From: an uncultured Eubacteriales bacterium
GTDB lineage: Bacteria; Bacillota; Clostridia; Christensenellales; Borkfalkiaceae
Length of the DNA stretch: 64,000 nt
Direction: 5' to 3'
NCBI GenBank assembly: GCA_958421945.1
Contig: CATZMZ010000005.1
Span: forward strand, 59,794 to 123,793
Shown: positions 35,556-43,619 of the stretch, one piece after another
How positions within the stretch are numbered: the first letter of the stretch is position 1
Layout: each line of letters begins with the position of its first letter
Translations under genes and position numbers: made by a program
The notes under the pieces: generated by a model
Seen by the model: the letters and a program-made list of their open reading frames with translations, nothing else
What the model was told of the DNA's origin: nothing
Databases searched by the model: none

Positions 35556-35581
35556 AAAGCTCGGCTTTTATGCCGGGCTTT
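35556..35581 (+). terminator. Terminator after the second phosphofructokinase
   Basis: AAAGCTCGGC pairs with GCCGGGCTTT (one G-T pair) around TTTTAT. The T-tail is short. Confidence 0.6.
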
Positions 35582-35609
35582 CGCTTAAACTGAAATAATG
35601 CTTAAAAAT

Positions 35610-35643
35610 CCGAAAAGAGCGTGCTTTTGCGCGCTCTTTTCGG
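35610..35643. terminator. Second hairpin before cwlD
   Basis: CCGAAAAGAGCG (35610-35621) pairs with CGCTCTTTTCGG (35632-35643), a perfect 12-base-pair stem rich in A/T near its base, so it may act as a terminator on either strand. Confidence 0.55.
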
Positions 35644-35671
35644 CATAATTAAGGCGGCTTGCTCGTATAAT
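35643..35671 (+). promoter_or_regulatory. Possible sporulation sigma promoter of cwlD
   Basis: GCATAAT (35643-35649) and CGTATAAT (35664-35671), spaced by 14 bases, match the sigma-E pattern at six of seven and six of eight positions. No sigma-A -35 box fits this -10. In B. subtilis cwlD is expressed during sporulation. Confidence 0.4.
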
Positions 35672-35680
35672 AATACAGGC

Positions 35681-35713
35681 TATCAACAATTCAACATTGA
35701 CGGATTGTTGATA
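35681..35713. promoter_or_regulatory. Operator-like inverted repeat upstream of cwlD
   Basis: TATCAACAAT (35681-35690) and ATTGTTGATA (35704-35713) are a perfect 10-base inverted repeat with a 13-base gap. It lies just after the expected transcription start and shares its half-site with the repeat at 25579-25612. Confidence 0.5.
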
Positions 35714-35735
35714 AGTTGATAAAAAGGAGCAAATT

Positions 35736-36455
35736 ATGTTCGTAATTAAACGAAGAAGCATTTTGATAATTTCCGTGCTGTTGATAACGGCGGTTACGAT
35801 GGTGTTTTGTTTAAGCGCGCTTTCCAAAGCCGCATCGGGCAACGCACAGGGTGCAAGAGTGAAAATCGTTCTCGACGCGGGGCACGGCGGAGTGGACGGC
35901 GGCGTTACGGGCGTAAAAACGGGTGTTAAGGAAAGCGAGCTTAATCTTGCGGTGGTTAAAAAGCTTGAAAAATATCTTACGGACGCAGGCATTACGGTGG
36001 TGCTTACGAGAAGCTCGTCCGCGGGGCTGTACGGCGTCGCTGCGGGCAACCTTAAAAGAAAGGATATGCAAAAACGGCGCGATATAATCTTAAAGGAAAA
36101 GCCCGTACTCGTTTTAAGCGTGCATATGAACAAATATTCTTCGCCGTCGCGTCGAGGAGCGCAAGTTTTTTATAAGTCGGGCGACGACGAGGGGAAATTG
36201 TTGGCGGACAGCGTGCAGAAAAGTTTTAACGCGATGGAAGAAGCCCCGAGAGATTGCGCCGCGCTTACGGGCGATTATTATATTCTTAATTGCTCGCCTT
36301 ATCCGTCCGTAATAGCCGAGTGCGGGTTCTTATCTAATCCCGACGACGAAGCTTTGCTTATTACCGAAGAGTATCAGTCTTCCGTCGCTTACGCTATATT
36401 TAAGGGCGTGGTGGGATACTTAACGGAAGCGTCTTACGTAAAAAACACTCAATAA
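35736..36455 (+). CDS. cwlD: N-acetylmuramoyl-L-alanine amidase CwlD (spore cortex)
   Basis: This 239-residue protein has an N-terminal signal or membrane helix (about 8-27) and an Amidase_3 domain. Zinc ligands appear in VLDAGHGGVDGG (about residue 46), the KESELNL glutamate and LSVHMNKY (about 127); the catalytic glutamate lies in SVIAECGFLSNPDDE. The length and the VHMNKY element match CwlD, which with PdaA makes muramic delta-lactam in the spore cortex so that spores can germinate. AAAAAGGAGC precedes the start, and a possible sporulation promoter and an inverted repeat lie upstream. Confidence 0.92.
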   Translation: MFVIKRRSILIISVLLITAVTMVFCLSALSKAASGNAQGARVKIVLDAGHGGVDGGVTGVKTGVKESELNLAVVKKLEKYLTDAGITVVLTRSSSAGLYGVAAGNLKRKDMQKRRDIILKEKPVLVLSVHMNKYSSPSRRGAQVFYKSGDDEGKLLADSVQKSFNAMEEAPRDCAALTGDYYILNCSPYPSVIAECGFLSNPDDEALLITEEYQSSVAYAIFKGVVGYLTEASYVKNTQ

Positions 36456-36560
36456 CCCCCGCGTGGCAAAACGGAAAACAAAAACAGTTCATAAGTTTAT
36501 CGAAAGAAACGGGGAAAAGCGGAATACAAAACAAAGCATCAAAGCAAAAAAATAAAAAAG

Positions 36561-36596
36561 CAAAGCGAAAAACCCTGCCGAGCAAGCTCGGCAGGG
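36561..36596 (-). terminator. Terminator of rpsT, possibly shared with cwlD
   Basis: CCCTGCCGAGC-AA-GCTCGGCAGGG (36573-36596) is a perfect 11-base-pair stem. On the - strand it is followed by TTTTTCGCTTTGCTTTTTT, a good T-tail for rpsT. The remaining bases between 36456 and 36662 show no gene. Confidence 0.88.
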
Positions 36597-36662
36597 GGAT
36601 AATTTTAAAACAAATAAAATTAAAATAAAAATCCGTATAAAGGGAAAAGTGAAACGGAAAAA

Positions 36663-37091
36663 TTATTCGGCTTTTTCCGCAGCTTTTTCGTCAGATTTAG
36701 CCGCAGTTTTTTTAGCGGTGGTTTTTCTGGTGGTTTTCTTAACGGGTTTAACTTCCGCAACGGCTTCCGTAACGACTTCCGCTTTAACCTCTTCGACGGC
36801 TTCGGCTTCTACGGCAACGGGGGCGTTGGCAGCCGCGTCGGTAATTTTCTTGGAAAGTTTTGCTTTCTTATGAGCGGCGTTTTTAGAATGAATAATGTTT
36901 TTGGTTGCCGCCGAATCGATAACCTTAAAGGCGTTGGGAAGAGCAGCTTTCGCTTCTTCTAATTTATTATCTCTGATAAGAGCCTCGACCTTTTTAATCT
37001 CGGTTCTGAAAGCGGAACGGATAGCTTTATTCTGTTCCGTTTTTTTCGTGTTAACTAAAACTCTCTTTTTTGCGGATTTAATGTTAGGCAT
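36663..37091 (-). CDS. rpsT: Ribosomal protein S20 with a C-terminal extension
   Basis: The first 85 or so residues are a normal S20, a small-subunit protein binding 16S rRNA: MPNIKSAKKRVLVNTKKTEQ, NKAIRSAFRTEIKK and KNIIHSKNAAHKKAKLSKKI. The protein continues to 142 residues with an alanine/valine/glutamate stretch and a basic tail with repeats of KTTRKTTAKKTAAK type. Bacterial S20 is usually near 85-90 residues. The start at 37091 follows GGAGCG on the - strand; the longer open frame has no support. It is transcribed alone, against its neighbours. Confidence 0.93.
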   Translation of the reverse strand: MPNIKSAKKRVLVNTKKTEQNKAIRSAFRTEIKKVEALIRDNKLEEAKAALPNAFKVIDSAATKNIIHSKNAAHKKAKLSKKITDAAANAPVAVEAEAVEEVKAEVVTEAVAEVKPVKKTTRKTTAKKTAAKSDEKAAEKAE

Positions 37092-37134
37092 TTTATATGC
37101 GCTCCTTAAATATATCTTTTTTAATACGCTGTAT

Positions 37135-37163
37135 ATTTTAACACAAAAAATTATTAAAAGCAA
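37135..37163 (-). promoter_or_regulatory. Sigma-A promoter of rpsT
   Basis: On the - strand TTGCTT (37158-37163), a 17-base spacer and TAAAAT (37135-37140). Confidence 0.72.
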
Positions 37164-37236
37164 CTACATTTAACGGTGTTTTTATCTTTTTGTTTTCTTT
37201 TTAACTATTTTTACCCGTAAAATCATAAAATTTAAT

Positions 37237-38109
37237 ATGATAGACGGATATATTGCGGTAACCGACAGCGGAATCGGCGGAATTTCCACGCTTGACGCGC
37301 TTAAAAAGGTTATGCCGCGCGAAAGGTTTTTATACTTCGGCGATAACGATAACGCGCCCTACGGAAACAGAACGAAGGACGACTTGCTGAAAATTATCGT
37401 AAACAATTTTAATTATCTCCACGGCTTCGGGATAAAGGCGGTGGTGTGCGCGTGCAACACGTTAAGCGTTGCCGTACTCGATAAATTGCGTTACTACGCG
37501 GACGTTCCCGTTTTCGGCGTGTTTCCGCCCGTGTTTTACGCGGCACAAAGATATAAAAACGCGCTCGTATTGTCCACGCCCGCCACGGCAAAAGAGCTTA
37601 ACGCGTCGGGGTTGCCGGATAACGTTTTTTGTCTCGGAATTTCCCGCCTCGCAAAGGAAATAGAAAACCACGCATTCGACCTTTCTTCTCTTAACGTCGG
37701 CGCGCTTATCGACGCGGCTTTTAACGAAACTGTTAACGCGAACCTTAACAAAAACCATGACGGGGATTTTAACGACGCGTTTAATAAAACCATAACCGCA
37801 AAAAGCGGCTTGCGCGTTTGCGATAAAAGCGGCGCGAGTACGGTTGACGGTGGAAGAACGTGCGGTTACGACGCGCTGATTATCGGTTGCACGCACTATT
37901 CGTTCGTAAAAAACAAAATTTCTGACCACTTTTGTCAAAAAAAAATTTTAAACGGGAACGATTTTACCGCAAGCTACGTCAAAAACGAGCTTAAACACTC
38001 AAAATCGTTAGGTTTTTCCTGTCAAAACGACGTTTTGTTCGTCGGAAGAAACGCCGCTTTTAATCGTTTTTTTTATGAAAAAGTGGTTATGACTCGGCAA
38101 GATTTTTAA
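37237..38109 (+). CDS. murI: Glutamate racemase
   Basis: MurI makes D-glutamate for peptidoglycan. The 290-residue protein has AVTDSGIGGISTL, the loop YFGDNDNAPYGNR, the first catalytic cysteine in VVCACNTLS (about residue 71) and the second in LIIGCTHYSF (about 213). It is longer than the usual 265-270 residues because of an Asn/Asp/Lys-rich segment at about 165-205. No ribosome-binding site or clear -35 box is visible before the ATG at 37237. Confidence 0.93.
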   Translation: MIDGYIAVTDSGIGGISTLDALKKVMPRERFLYFGDNDNAPYGNRTKDDLLKIIVNNFNYLHGFGIKAVVCACNTLSVAVLDKLRYYADVPVFGVFPPVFYAAQRYKNALVLSTPATAKELNASGLPDNVFCLGISRLAKEIENHAFDLSSLNVGALIDAAFNETVNANLNKNHDGDFNDAFNKTITAKSGLRVCDKSGASTVDGGRTCGYDALIIGCTHYSFVKNKISDHFCQKKILNGNDFTASYVKNELKHSKSLGFSCQNDVLFVGRNAAFNRFFYEKVVMTRQDF

Positions 38110-38139
38110 AAATTCGTTAAAAAAATTTCTTAAAAGTGG

Positions 38140-38168
38140 TTGACAGTGGGCAAAATATGTGTTACAAT
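38140..38168 (+). promoter_or_regulatory. Strong sigma-A promoter of the division and cell-wall cluster
   Basis: Consensus TTGACA (38140-38145), a 17-base spacer and TACAAT (38163-38168), 36 bases before mraZ. Confidence 0.9.
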
Positions 38169-38203
38169 TTTCATACTTAATAAAGTAAGGAGTGGTTTGT
38201 TTC

Positions 38204-38632
38204 GTGTCCGGTAAGAATTATTCGCATCAGTTAGACGCAAAAAATCGAATGAGAATACCGGCGAAGCTTCGTGAGGAGCTGGGCGACGGATACACCATTA
38301 CCGTGGGTACGGGCGGATGTCTTTACGTTTACACTGCGGAACAAATGAAAGACGTTAAAGCCGCTCTCAAAAAAATTAACCCCTATAAGGAAAAACAGCT
38401 GCAAGTCGCAAGATATATATTGTTTAACAGTTGGGAGGCGGAAGAGGACAAGCAGGGCAGAATTCTTTTACCCGAAAATCTTCGCAAATACGCCAAAATA
38501 GACAAAAACGTCGTCGTTTTCAAAGGTCCTAATTGCGTGGAAATCTGGAGCGAAGAGGTTTGGAACAATTACTTTAACAACGTTGATTTCGGCGAGCTTG
38601 CCGACGCGTTCCAAAGTCTTAAAGATGAGTGA
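38204..38632 (+). CDS. mraZ: Transcriptional regulator MraZ
   Basis: This 142-residue protein has two SpoVT/AbrB-like domains: SHQLDAKNRMRIPAKLREELG near the start and EEDKQGRILLPENLRKYAKI in the middle. MraZ binds repeats upstream of its own operon and represses it in other bacteria. The start is taken as GTG 38204, since TAAGGAG (38186-38192) precedes it; the GTG at 38192 overlaps that site. Its 3' end overlaps rsmH by 8 bases. I do not see the usual GTGG[A/T]G-type repeat array upstream. Confidence 0.95.
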   Translation: MSGKNYSHQLDAKNRMRIPAKLREELGDGYTITVGTGGCLYVYTAEQMKDVKAALKKINPYKEKQLQVARYILFNSWEAEEDKQGRILLPENLRKYAKIDKNVVVFKGPNCVEIWSEEVWNNYFNNVDFGELADAFQSLKDE

Positions 38633-39563
38633 GTTGAAGCACGTTCCCGTTTTATTGAAGGAATGTATAGACGGCTTAAACGTTAAGCGCGGCGGGGTTT
38701 ATTTCGACGGCACGCTCGGCGGGGGCGGACATTCTTATGAAATATTAAAGCACAGCTCGCCCGACGGACGGCTTATCGCAACCGATTTGGACGATTTCGC
38801 GTTGGACAGGGCGAAGGACAAGCTTAAAGAATTTGACGGCAGGTTTACGCTCGTTAAAAGCAATTTTAAGCGATTTGCCGAAATTAAAGCGGAGCTTGCG
38901 CCCGACGGCTTTGACGGAATACTTCTGGACCTAGGCGTTTCGAGCTTTCAGTTAGACGACAGAACGCGCGGGTTTTCGTATATGGCGGACGATGAATTTC
39001 TCGATATGAGAATGAACAAGTCCTCGCCGCTTACCGCGATAACCGTGTTAAACGATTATCCCGAAAAGGAGATTAAGCGAATACTCGTCGAATACGGCGA
39101 AGAAAGATTCGCCGATAAAATAGCCAAAAACGTCGCGGAAACGCGCAAAACCGTTCGAATCGAAAGGGTGGGGCAGCTGAACGACATAATAAATAAAAGC
39201 ATACCCCAAAAATTCAAGAACGACGGACACCCGTCCAAAAGGACTTTTCAGGCGTTAAGGATAGAGGTAAACGGCGAGCTTGGTGGGCTTTACGAAACGA
39301 TAACGGATATGGCGAGGGGGCTTAAAAAAGGCGGAAGAATCGCCGTGATAAGTTTTCACTCGTTAGAGGACAGGATTGTTAAAAGAGCGTTTAAGGAATT
39401 AGAGACAGACTGCATTTGCGATAAAAGCTTGCCCGTTTGCGTTTGCGGCAAGAAGAAGGAAATAGAAGTGCTGACGAAGCACCCGCTCGTCGCCGACAAA
39501 ACGGAACAATCGGAAAACGCGCGCGCCAAAAGCGCAAAATTGAGAATAGCGGAAAAGGTTTAA
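38625..39563 (+). CDS. rsmH: 16S rRNA (cytosine1402-N4)-methyltransferase
   Basis: This 312-residue enzyme (also called MraW) methylates N4 of C1402 in the ribosomal P site. The SAM-binding loop GTLGGGGHSYEIL and the motif DLGVSSFQLDDRTRGFSY are diagnostic, with a C-terminal SFHSLEDRIVKRAF. The start ATG 38625 lies within the last codons of mraZ; this is the usual second gene of the cluster. Confidence 0.96.
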   Translation: MSELKHVPVLLKECIDGLNVKRGGVYFDGTLGGGGHSYEILKHSSPDGRLIATDLDDFALDRAKDKLKEFDGRFTLVKSNFKRFAEIKAELAPDGFDGILLDLGVSSFQLDDRTRGFSYMADDEFLDMRMNKSSPLTAITVLNDYPEKEIKRILVEYGEERFADKIAKNVAETRKTVRIERVGQLNDIINKSIPQKFKNDGHPSKRTFQALRIEVNGELGGLYETITDMARGLKKGGRIAVISFHSLEDRIVKRAFKELETDCICDKSLPVCVCGKKKEIEVLTKHPLVADKTEQSENARAKSAKLRIAEKV

Positions 39564-39594
39564 CCGCATACCGGAATCCGGAAAGGAGAAGATT

Positions 39595-40332
39595 ATGATT
39601 ACTACAAGACGTTCAGACGAAATCGCCGGCAACGCCGCACATAGTGTGTCGGCTGTCGATTTGCTCGAAAGAAAAACCCCCGTCACGTTTAACGATTATG
39701 AAAACGCGCAGACAAGGGAAGAAAATCTTGAAGAAGCCAAGCTCAGAATGCAAAGAAATCTTGACAGACTTCTAAATTACGAAAAATACGGTAACGACGA
39801 CGTTTCCACTGATTTTGCGTCCGATTATACGGAGGCGGCGGCAGACGTTGATTCCGCTACGCAAGCTTATCAGAGCGCGACGAATCAGGCGTATTCGGTA
39901 AGTCAGGCTTACGCGCCCGCCGAGGAGACGGCGTTCGACGCGAACACGACTTACGACGAAAACATTGTAACCGCGACCGACGACGATATCAGACCCACCA
40001 CCACGACGATGCAGTTTGGCGAGGGAGACGCCGAAACCGTATTCGACGATATGCAAAGGCAAAAGCAGGAGCAAAGCGAAAGCTATCGCCTTAACGGAAA
40101 GGGTAAGCTCGTCGTTGCGTTATACGCGATAGCGGTTGCGTTGATTTTAACGCTTATCGTGTTAAACACGGGCGTTCTCGCGGTGTTAACCAAAAACAAC
40201 GCCGAAACCGTTGCGAAACTTTCCGAAAAAGTTGCGGAATACAATTTCGTCGTTGAAGAAATCAACGCGGCGTCCGCGGAGGAATATATCGCGGATATTG
40301 CCGAAAACGTTTTCGGAATGATAAAAAGATAA
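39595..40332 (+). CDS. ftsL: FtsL-like division protein with a long cytoplasmic N-terminus
   Basis: The 245-residue protein has an acidic, Thr/Gln/Tyr-rich N-terminal region of about 165 residues, one membrane helix (about 172-195) and an outer segment of about 45 residues predicted as coiled coil (ETVAKLSEKVAEYNFVVEEI). A position between rsmH and the division PBP, with a single-pass topology and outer coiled coil, is that of FtsL, which joins DivIB and DivIC at the septum. FtsL is usually 100-120 residues, so the N-terminal extension is unusual. The call rests on context and topology, not on strong sequence likeness. Confidence 0.7.
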   Translation: MITTRRSDEIAGNAAHSVSAVDLLERKTPVTFNDYENAQTREENLEEAKLRMQRNLDRLLNYEKYGNDDVSTDFASDYTEAAADVDSATQAYQSATNQAYSVSQAYAPAEETAFDANTTYDENIVTATDDDIRPTTTTMQFGEGDAETVFDDMQRQKQEQSESYRLNGKGKLVVALYAIAVALILTLIVLNTGVLAVLTKNNAETVAKLSEKVAEYNFVVEEINAASAEEYIADIAENVFGMIKR

Positions 40333-40403
40333 CTTAAAAATGTAATAGAAAAGCTTTAACGGGAATACACTTTTAATAAGAAGATTCTCAGGAGCGAACG
40401 AAA

Positions 40404-42137
40404 ATTAACGAATACTCAATAACTGTTTTACGAAAGAGGTTACTTGCGATTGCAATCGCGGTAACCTTTTTATTTTTATGCGTAATAACGCGTTTGCTTT
40501 TCGTGCAGGTAATCGACGGCGAGGAGTTGCAAAAAAAGGCAATCGACCAGTGGACGAGGGAAATTCCCGTAGTGGCTTCCCGCGGGAAGATAACCGACGT
40601 AAACGGCGTCGTTCTTGCGGGAAACGACGACACGTATACGGTGTTCGTGCGGAAAAAGGCGGTTAAAAACACCGAAGAGCTTTGCCGCGCGCTGTCGGAC
40701 ACGCTCGAAATCGATTACGACTACGTTTACGACAGGCTTAACCGCACTTCGTCAAGCGAGGTTACGATAAAAAAGCAAATTCCCAAATCGAAAATCGACG
40801 CGCTGTTAAAAAGAAATTTCGAGGGCGTATATTATTCCCGCGATAATTCACGCATATACCCGTATAACGAGCTGCTTTCAAGCGTTTTGGGTTTTACCTC
40901 TACCGACGGAAAGGGACAATCGGGGTTAGAACTGTATTACGACAAATATCTATCGGGAACGAACGGCGAAATTCTTTACGAAACGGATATCGTCGGAGTG
41001 GAAATAGAAAACGGAAAAGCCTCTTACGTCCCTGCGACGAGCGGCTTAAATTTAAAACTAACCGTCGATTACGAAATTCAGCAGCTTTGCGAGGCGGCAA
41101 TGGACGAGGCCATGAGCGTTCACCGTGCAAAATCGGCTAAAATGCTCGTGCTTGACCCCGCGTCGGGCGCAATACGCGCACTTTGCTCCAAGCCGTCGTT
41201 TAATCTTAACGATATTCCGCGAAACGACCTTTCCGCGCTGAACGCGCTCGGCAGAAACGGTATCGTTTGCGACGTTTACGAGCCGGGTTCGACTTTTAAG
41301 ATTTTAACTGCCGCCGCGAATATAGAAGAATATTACAACGGCAACAAAAACGCGTTTTCGCCGTCGCACGTGTTCAGCTCTTCGCGGTATAGGTTTATCG
41401 ACGGACAAAGGGTGAAATGTTGGAGTATGCACAACAACGGAAATCACTCCTCGTTAAACCTTCAAGGCGCGCTTAACAACAGCTGCAACCCGATATTCGT
41501 TGATATCGCGATGTCGCTCGGCAAGGAAACTATGTATAAATATATAAAAGCCTTTAACTACGGCGCAGTTACGGGGGTGGATTTCGGCGGAGAATCGCAG
41601 GGAATGGTTTTGCCCGTTTCGGCTGTTCAGAACGTTGACCTGGCGAGAATAGCTTTCGGGCAAACGGTTGCGGTAACGGCGTTGCAGCTTGCCGCGGCTA
41701 CCGCCGCGGCGATAAACGGCGGGGTTTATTACGCGCCCTATTTCGTTTCGGAAATTTACGACGATAACGGCGTGGTTGCGGAACGGATTTACCCCAAAGC
41801 CAAATCTCGGGCGATAAGCAAAAAGGCGTCCGAAACGCTGTCGGCTATGCTTGAAAACGTAGTTGCGGAAGGTTCGGGCAGGCACGCGTATATAGAAGGT
41901 TATCGCGTGGCGGGCAAAACGGGAACGGCGCAAAAATACGAAAATGGCGTTATCGCGGGCGGCAAGTATATAGCCTCGTTCGTGGGGTATTTCCCCGCGG
42001 TTAAACCCGAATATCTCGCGCTCGTGATTATCGACGAGCCTGAGGGGCAGTATTACGGCAGCACGGTCGCCGCGCCGTATGCGAAACAGGTTTTTGAGGG
42101 GATTATTAAGCTAAAAAACATAAAACCGCGCGAATAA
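40404..42137 (+). CDS. Division penicillin-binding protein (class B), ATT start
   Basis: This class B transpeptidase cross-links septal peptidoglycan. The active site has STFK (in YEPGSTFKILTA), SCN (in NNSCNPIF) and KTG (in VAGKTGTAQK); there is no PASTA domain. The N-terminal helix (RLLAIAIAVTFLFLCVITRL) is conserved in such proteins but lies before the first normal start codon, TTG 40494. The frame is open back to 40380 with no ATG, GTG or TTG. ATT at 40404, 9 bases after AGGAG (40390-40394), is the best start and gives 577 residues. An assembly error is the alternative. Confidence 0.88.
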   Translation: MNEYSITVLRKRLLAIAIAVTFLFLCVITRLLFVQVIDGEELQKKAIDQWTREIPVVASRGKITDVNGVVLAGNDDTYTVFVRKKAVKNTEELCRALSDTLEIDYDYVYDRLNRTSSSEVTIKKQIPKSKIDALLKRNFEGVYYSRDNSRIYPYNELLSSVLGFTSTDGKGQSGLELYYDKYLSGTNGEILYETDIVGVEIENGKASYVPATSGLNLKLTVDYEIQQLCEAAMDEAMSVHRAKSAKMLVLDPASGAIRALCSKPSFNLNDIPRNDLSALNALGRNGIVCDVYEPGSTFKILTAAANIEEYYNGNKNAFSPSHVFSSSRYRFIDGQRVKCWSMHNNGNHSSLNLQGALNNSCNPIFVDIAMSLGKETMYKYIKAFNYGAVTGVDFGGESQGMVLPVSAVQNVDLARIAFGQTVAVTALQLAAATAAAINGGVYYAPYFVSEIYDDNGVVAERIYPKAKSRAISKKASETLSAMLENVVAEGSGRHAYIEGYRVAGKTGTAQKYENGVIAGGKYIASFVGYFPAVKPEYLALVIIDEPEGQYYGSTVAAPYAKQVFEGIIKLKNIKPRE

Positions 42138-42173
42138 CGCCGAAAAGCGTCGAACGCGCCGAGGAGAGGAAAG

Positions 42174-43619
42174 ATGAAACTTAAAAAACTTTTAGACGGG
42201 CTTGAAATCGCGTCGGTTACGGGCAAAACGGATTGTGAAATCCGCGACGTGGTAACGGACAGCAACGCGGTAACGCGCGGAAGTCTTTTCGTGTGCATAA
42301 ACGGCGGCGAACGGGACGGGCATGATTACGTAAGACAGGCGGAACGTTACGGCGCGGCGGCGGTGGTTACGGAAAAAAACCTGGAAACGGGGCTTACGCA
42401 GATAATCGTTAAAAACACGCGCAAGGCGGTAAGCGAGCTTGCGGCAGCCTTTTACGGACATGCCGACAAAAAGATGCGTATAATAGGCGTTCTCGGCACG
42501 AACGGCAAAACCACCACGTCGCATTTCATAACGTCCGTACTCGCTTCGGCAGGGGTAAAGTGCGGGCTTATCGGTACGAGCGGCGTATATTACGACGGAA
42601 AATATATCGAGCCTACGCTGACGACGCCCGACCCGCTCGTACTGCACAAAATTTTAGCCGAAATGTCCGAATGCGGTGTGGAAGCGGTGGTAACGGAGGT
42701 GTCCGCGCACGCGGTTTATTACGACAAGGTGTACGGAATAAGCTTTGAATCGGCGGTTTTCACGGGGTTTTCGCAAGACCATCTCGATTTTTTCGGAACG
42801 ATGGAAAATTATAAGCGCGCGAAGCTGAAGTTTTTTAAGGAATACGATTATAAATACGCGGTGGTAAACGTCGACGACGAGCTGGGGCGCGAAATAACCG
42901 AAATTGCCGCAAAACCGATAACTTACGGATTAAACAATCCGTCGGACGTGTTTGCGATAGACGTTAAAGACGACGGTTGCGGGCAGCGTTTCGTGATAAA
43001 CCTTTTCGACTGCATTTACGATACGAAGATAAACTTAATAGGCAGTTACAACGTGTATAACGCTCTGGCGGCGGCGACCGCGTGTGCGCTTTACGGAATT
43101 AAACCGAAAGCGGTGATTTGCGGGCTTGAAAATCTTAAAGGCGTGGACGGCAGGCTTGAAAACGTTTATTCGGGCGATTTTTCCGTTTATCTCGATTACG
43201 CGCACACTCCCGACGGGCTGGAAAAAGCATTGACCGCGCTTCGCGGAGTGTGCAAAAACAGGCTTATCTGCGTGTTCGGGTGCGGCGGAAACCGCGACGT
43301 AACGAAACGCCCCGTTATGGGCAAAATCAGCGGCGAACTTGCGGACTTTACCGTGATAACGACGGACAATCCGAGGTTCGAAGAGCCTATGGATATTATT
43401 TGGCAGATAGAAAAGGGTGTTCTTGCGGCAACTAAAAAATACGTAATCGTTCAGGATAGGAAAGACGCCGTGGAATACGCCATTCGTTACGCGGGCGCGG
43501 GGGACGTCGTGTTAATCGCAGGCAAGGGCAACGAAAAATATCAGGAGGTTTTTGGTATAAAACGAATGTATAATGACAAAGCTACGGTAGAGGAAATATT
43601 AGGAAAATGCAAGGGGTAA
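42174..43619 (+). CDS. murE: UDP-MurNAc-tripeptide synthetase, meso-DAP type
   Basis: MurE adds the third stem-peptide residue to UDP-MurNAc-L-Ala-D-Glu. The 481-residue protein has the ATP loop GVLGTNGKTTTSHF (about residue 107), the middle-domain histidine region SAHAVYYDKVYGISFE and the C-terminal DNPR motif (TTDNPRFEEP, about 400), which selects meso-diaminopimelate. GAGGAGAGGAAAG precedes the start. The gene overlaps mraY by 13 bases; murF, usual next in the cluster, is missing here. Confidence 0.96.
   Translation: MKLKKLLDGLEIASVTGKTDCEIRDVVTDSNAVTRGSLFVCINGGERDGHDYVRQAERYGAAAVVTEKNLETGLTQIIVKNTRKAVSELAAAFYGHADKKMRIIGVLGTNGKTTTSHFITSVLASAGVKCGLIGTSGVYYDGKYIEPTLTTPDPLVLHKILAEMSECGVEAVVTEVSAHAVYYDKVYGISFESAVFTGFSQDHLDFFGTMENYKRAKLKFFKEYDYKYAVVNVDDELGREITEIAAKPITYGLNNPSDVFAIDVKDDGCGQRFVINLFDCIYDTKINLIGSYNVYNALAAATACALYGIKPKAVICGLENLKGVDGRLENVYSGDFSVYLDYAHTPDGLEKALTALRGVCKNRLICVFGCGGNRDVTKRPVMGKISGELADFTVITTDNPRFEEPMDIIWQIEKGVLAATKKYVIVQDRKDAVEYAIRYAGAGDVVLIAGKGNEKYQEVFGIKRMYNDKATVEEILGKCKG

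Noticed and set aside
35585..36133. 182-residue open frame on the - strand opposite cwlD
   Set aside because: It is antisense to a clear cwlD reading frame and shows low-complexity Ser/Thr/Pro composition with no family signature.
36649..37173. Two + strand frames opposite rpsT
   Set aside because: They mirror the S20 gene and are rich in Ala/Thr/Ser because of its lysine and glutamate codons; S20 on the - strand has promoter, ribosome-binding site and terminator.
40494..42137. PBP gene starting at TTG 40494
   Set aside because: This start would remove most of the conserved N-terminal membrane helix and has no ribosome-binding site; the upstream in-frame ATT is better supported.
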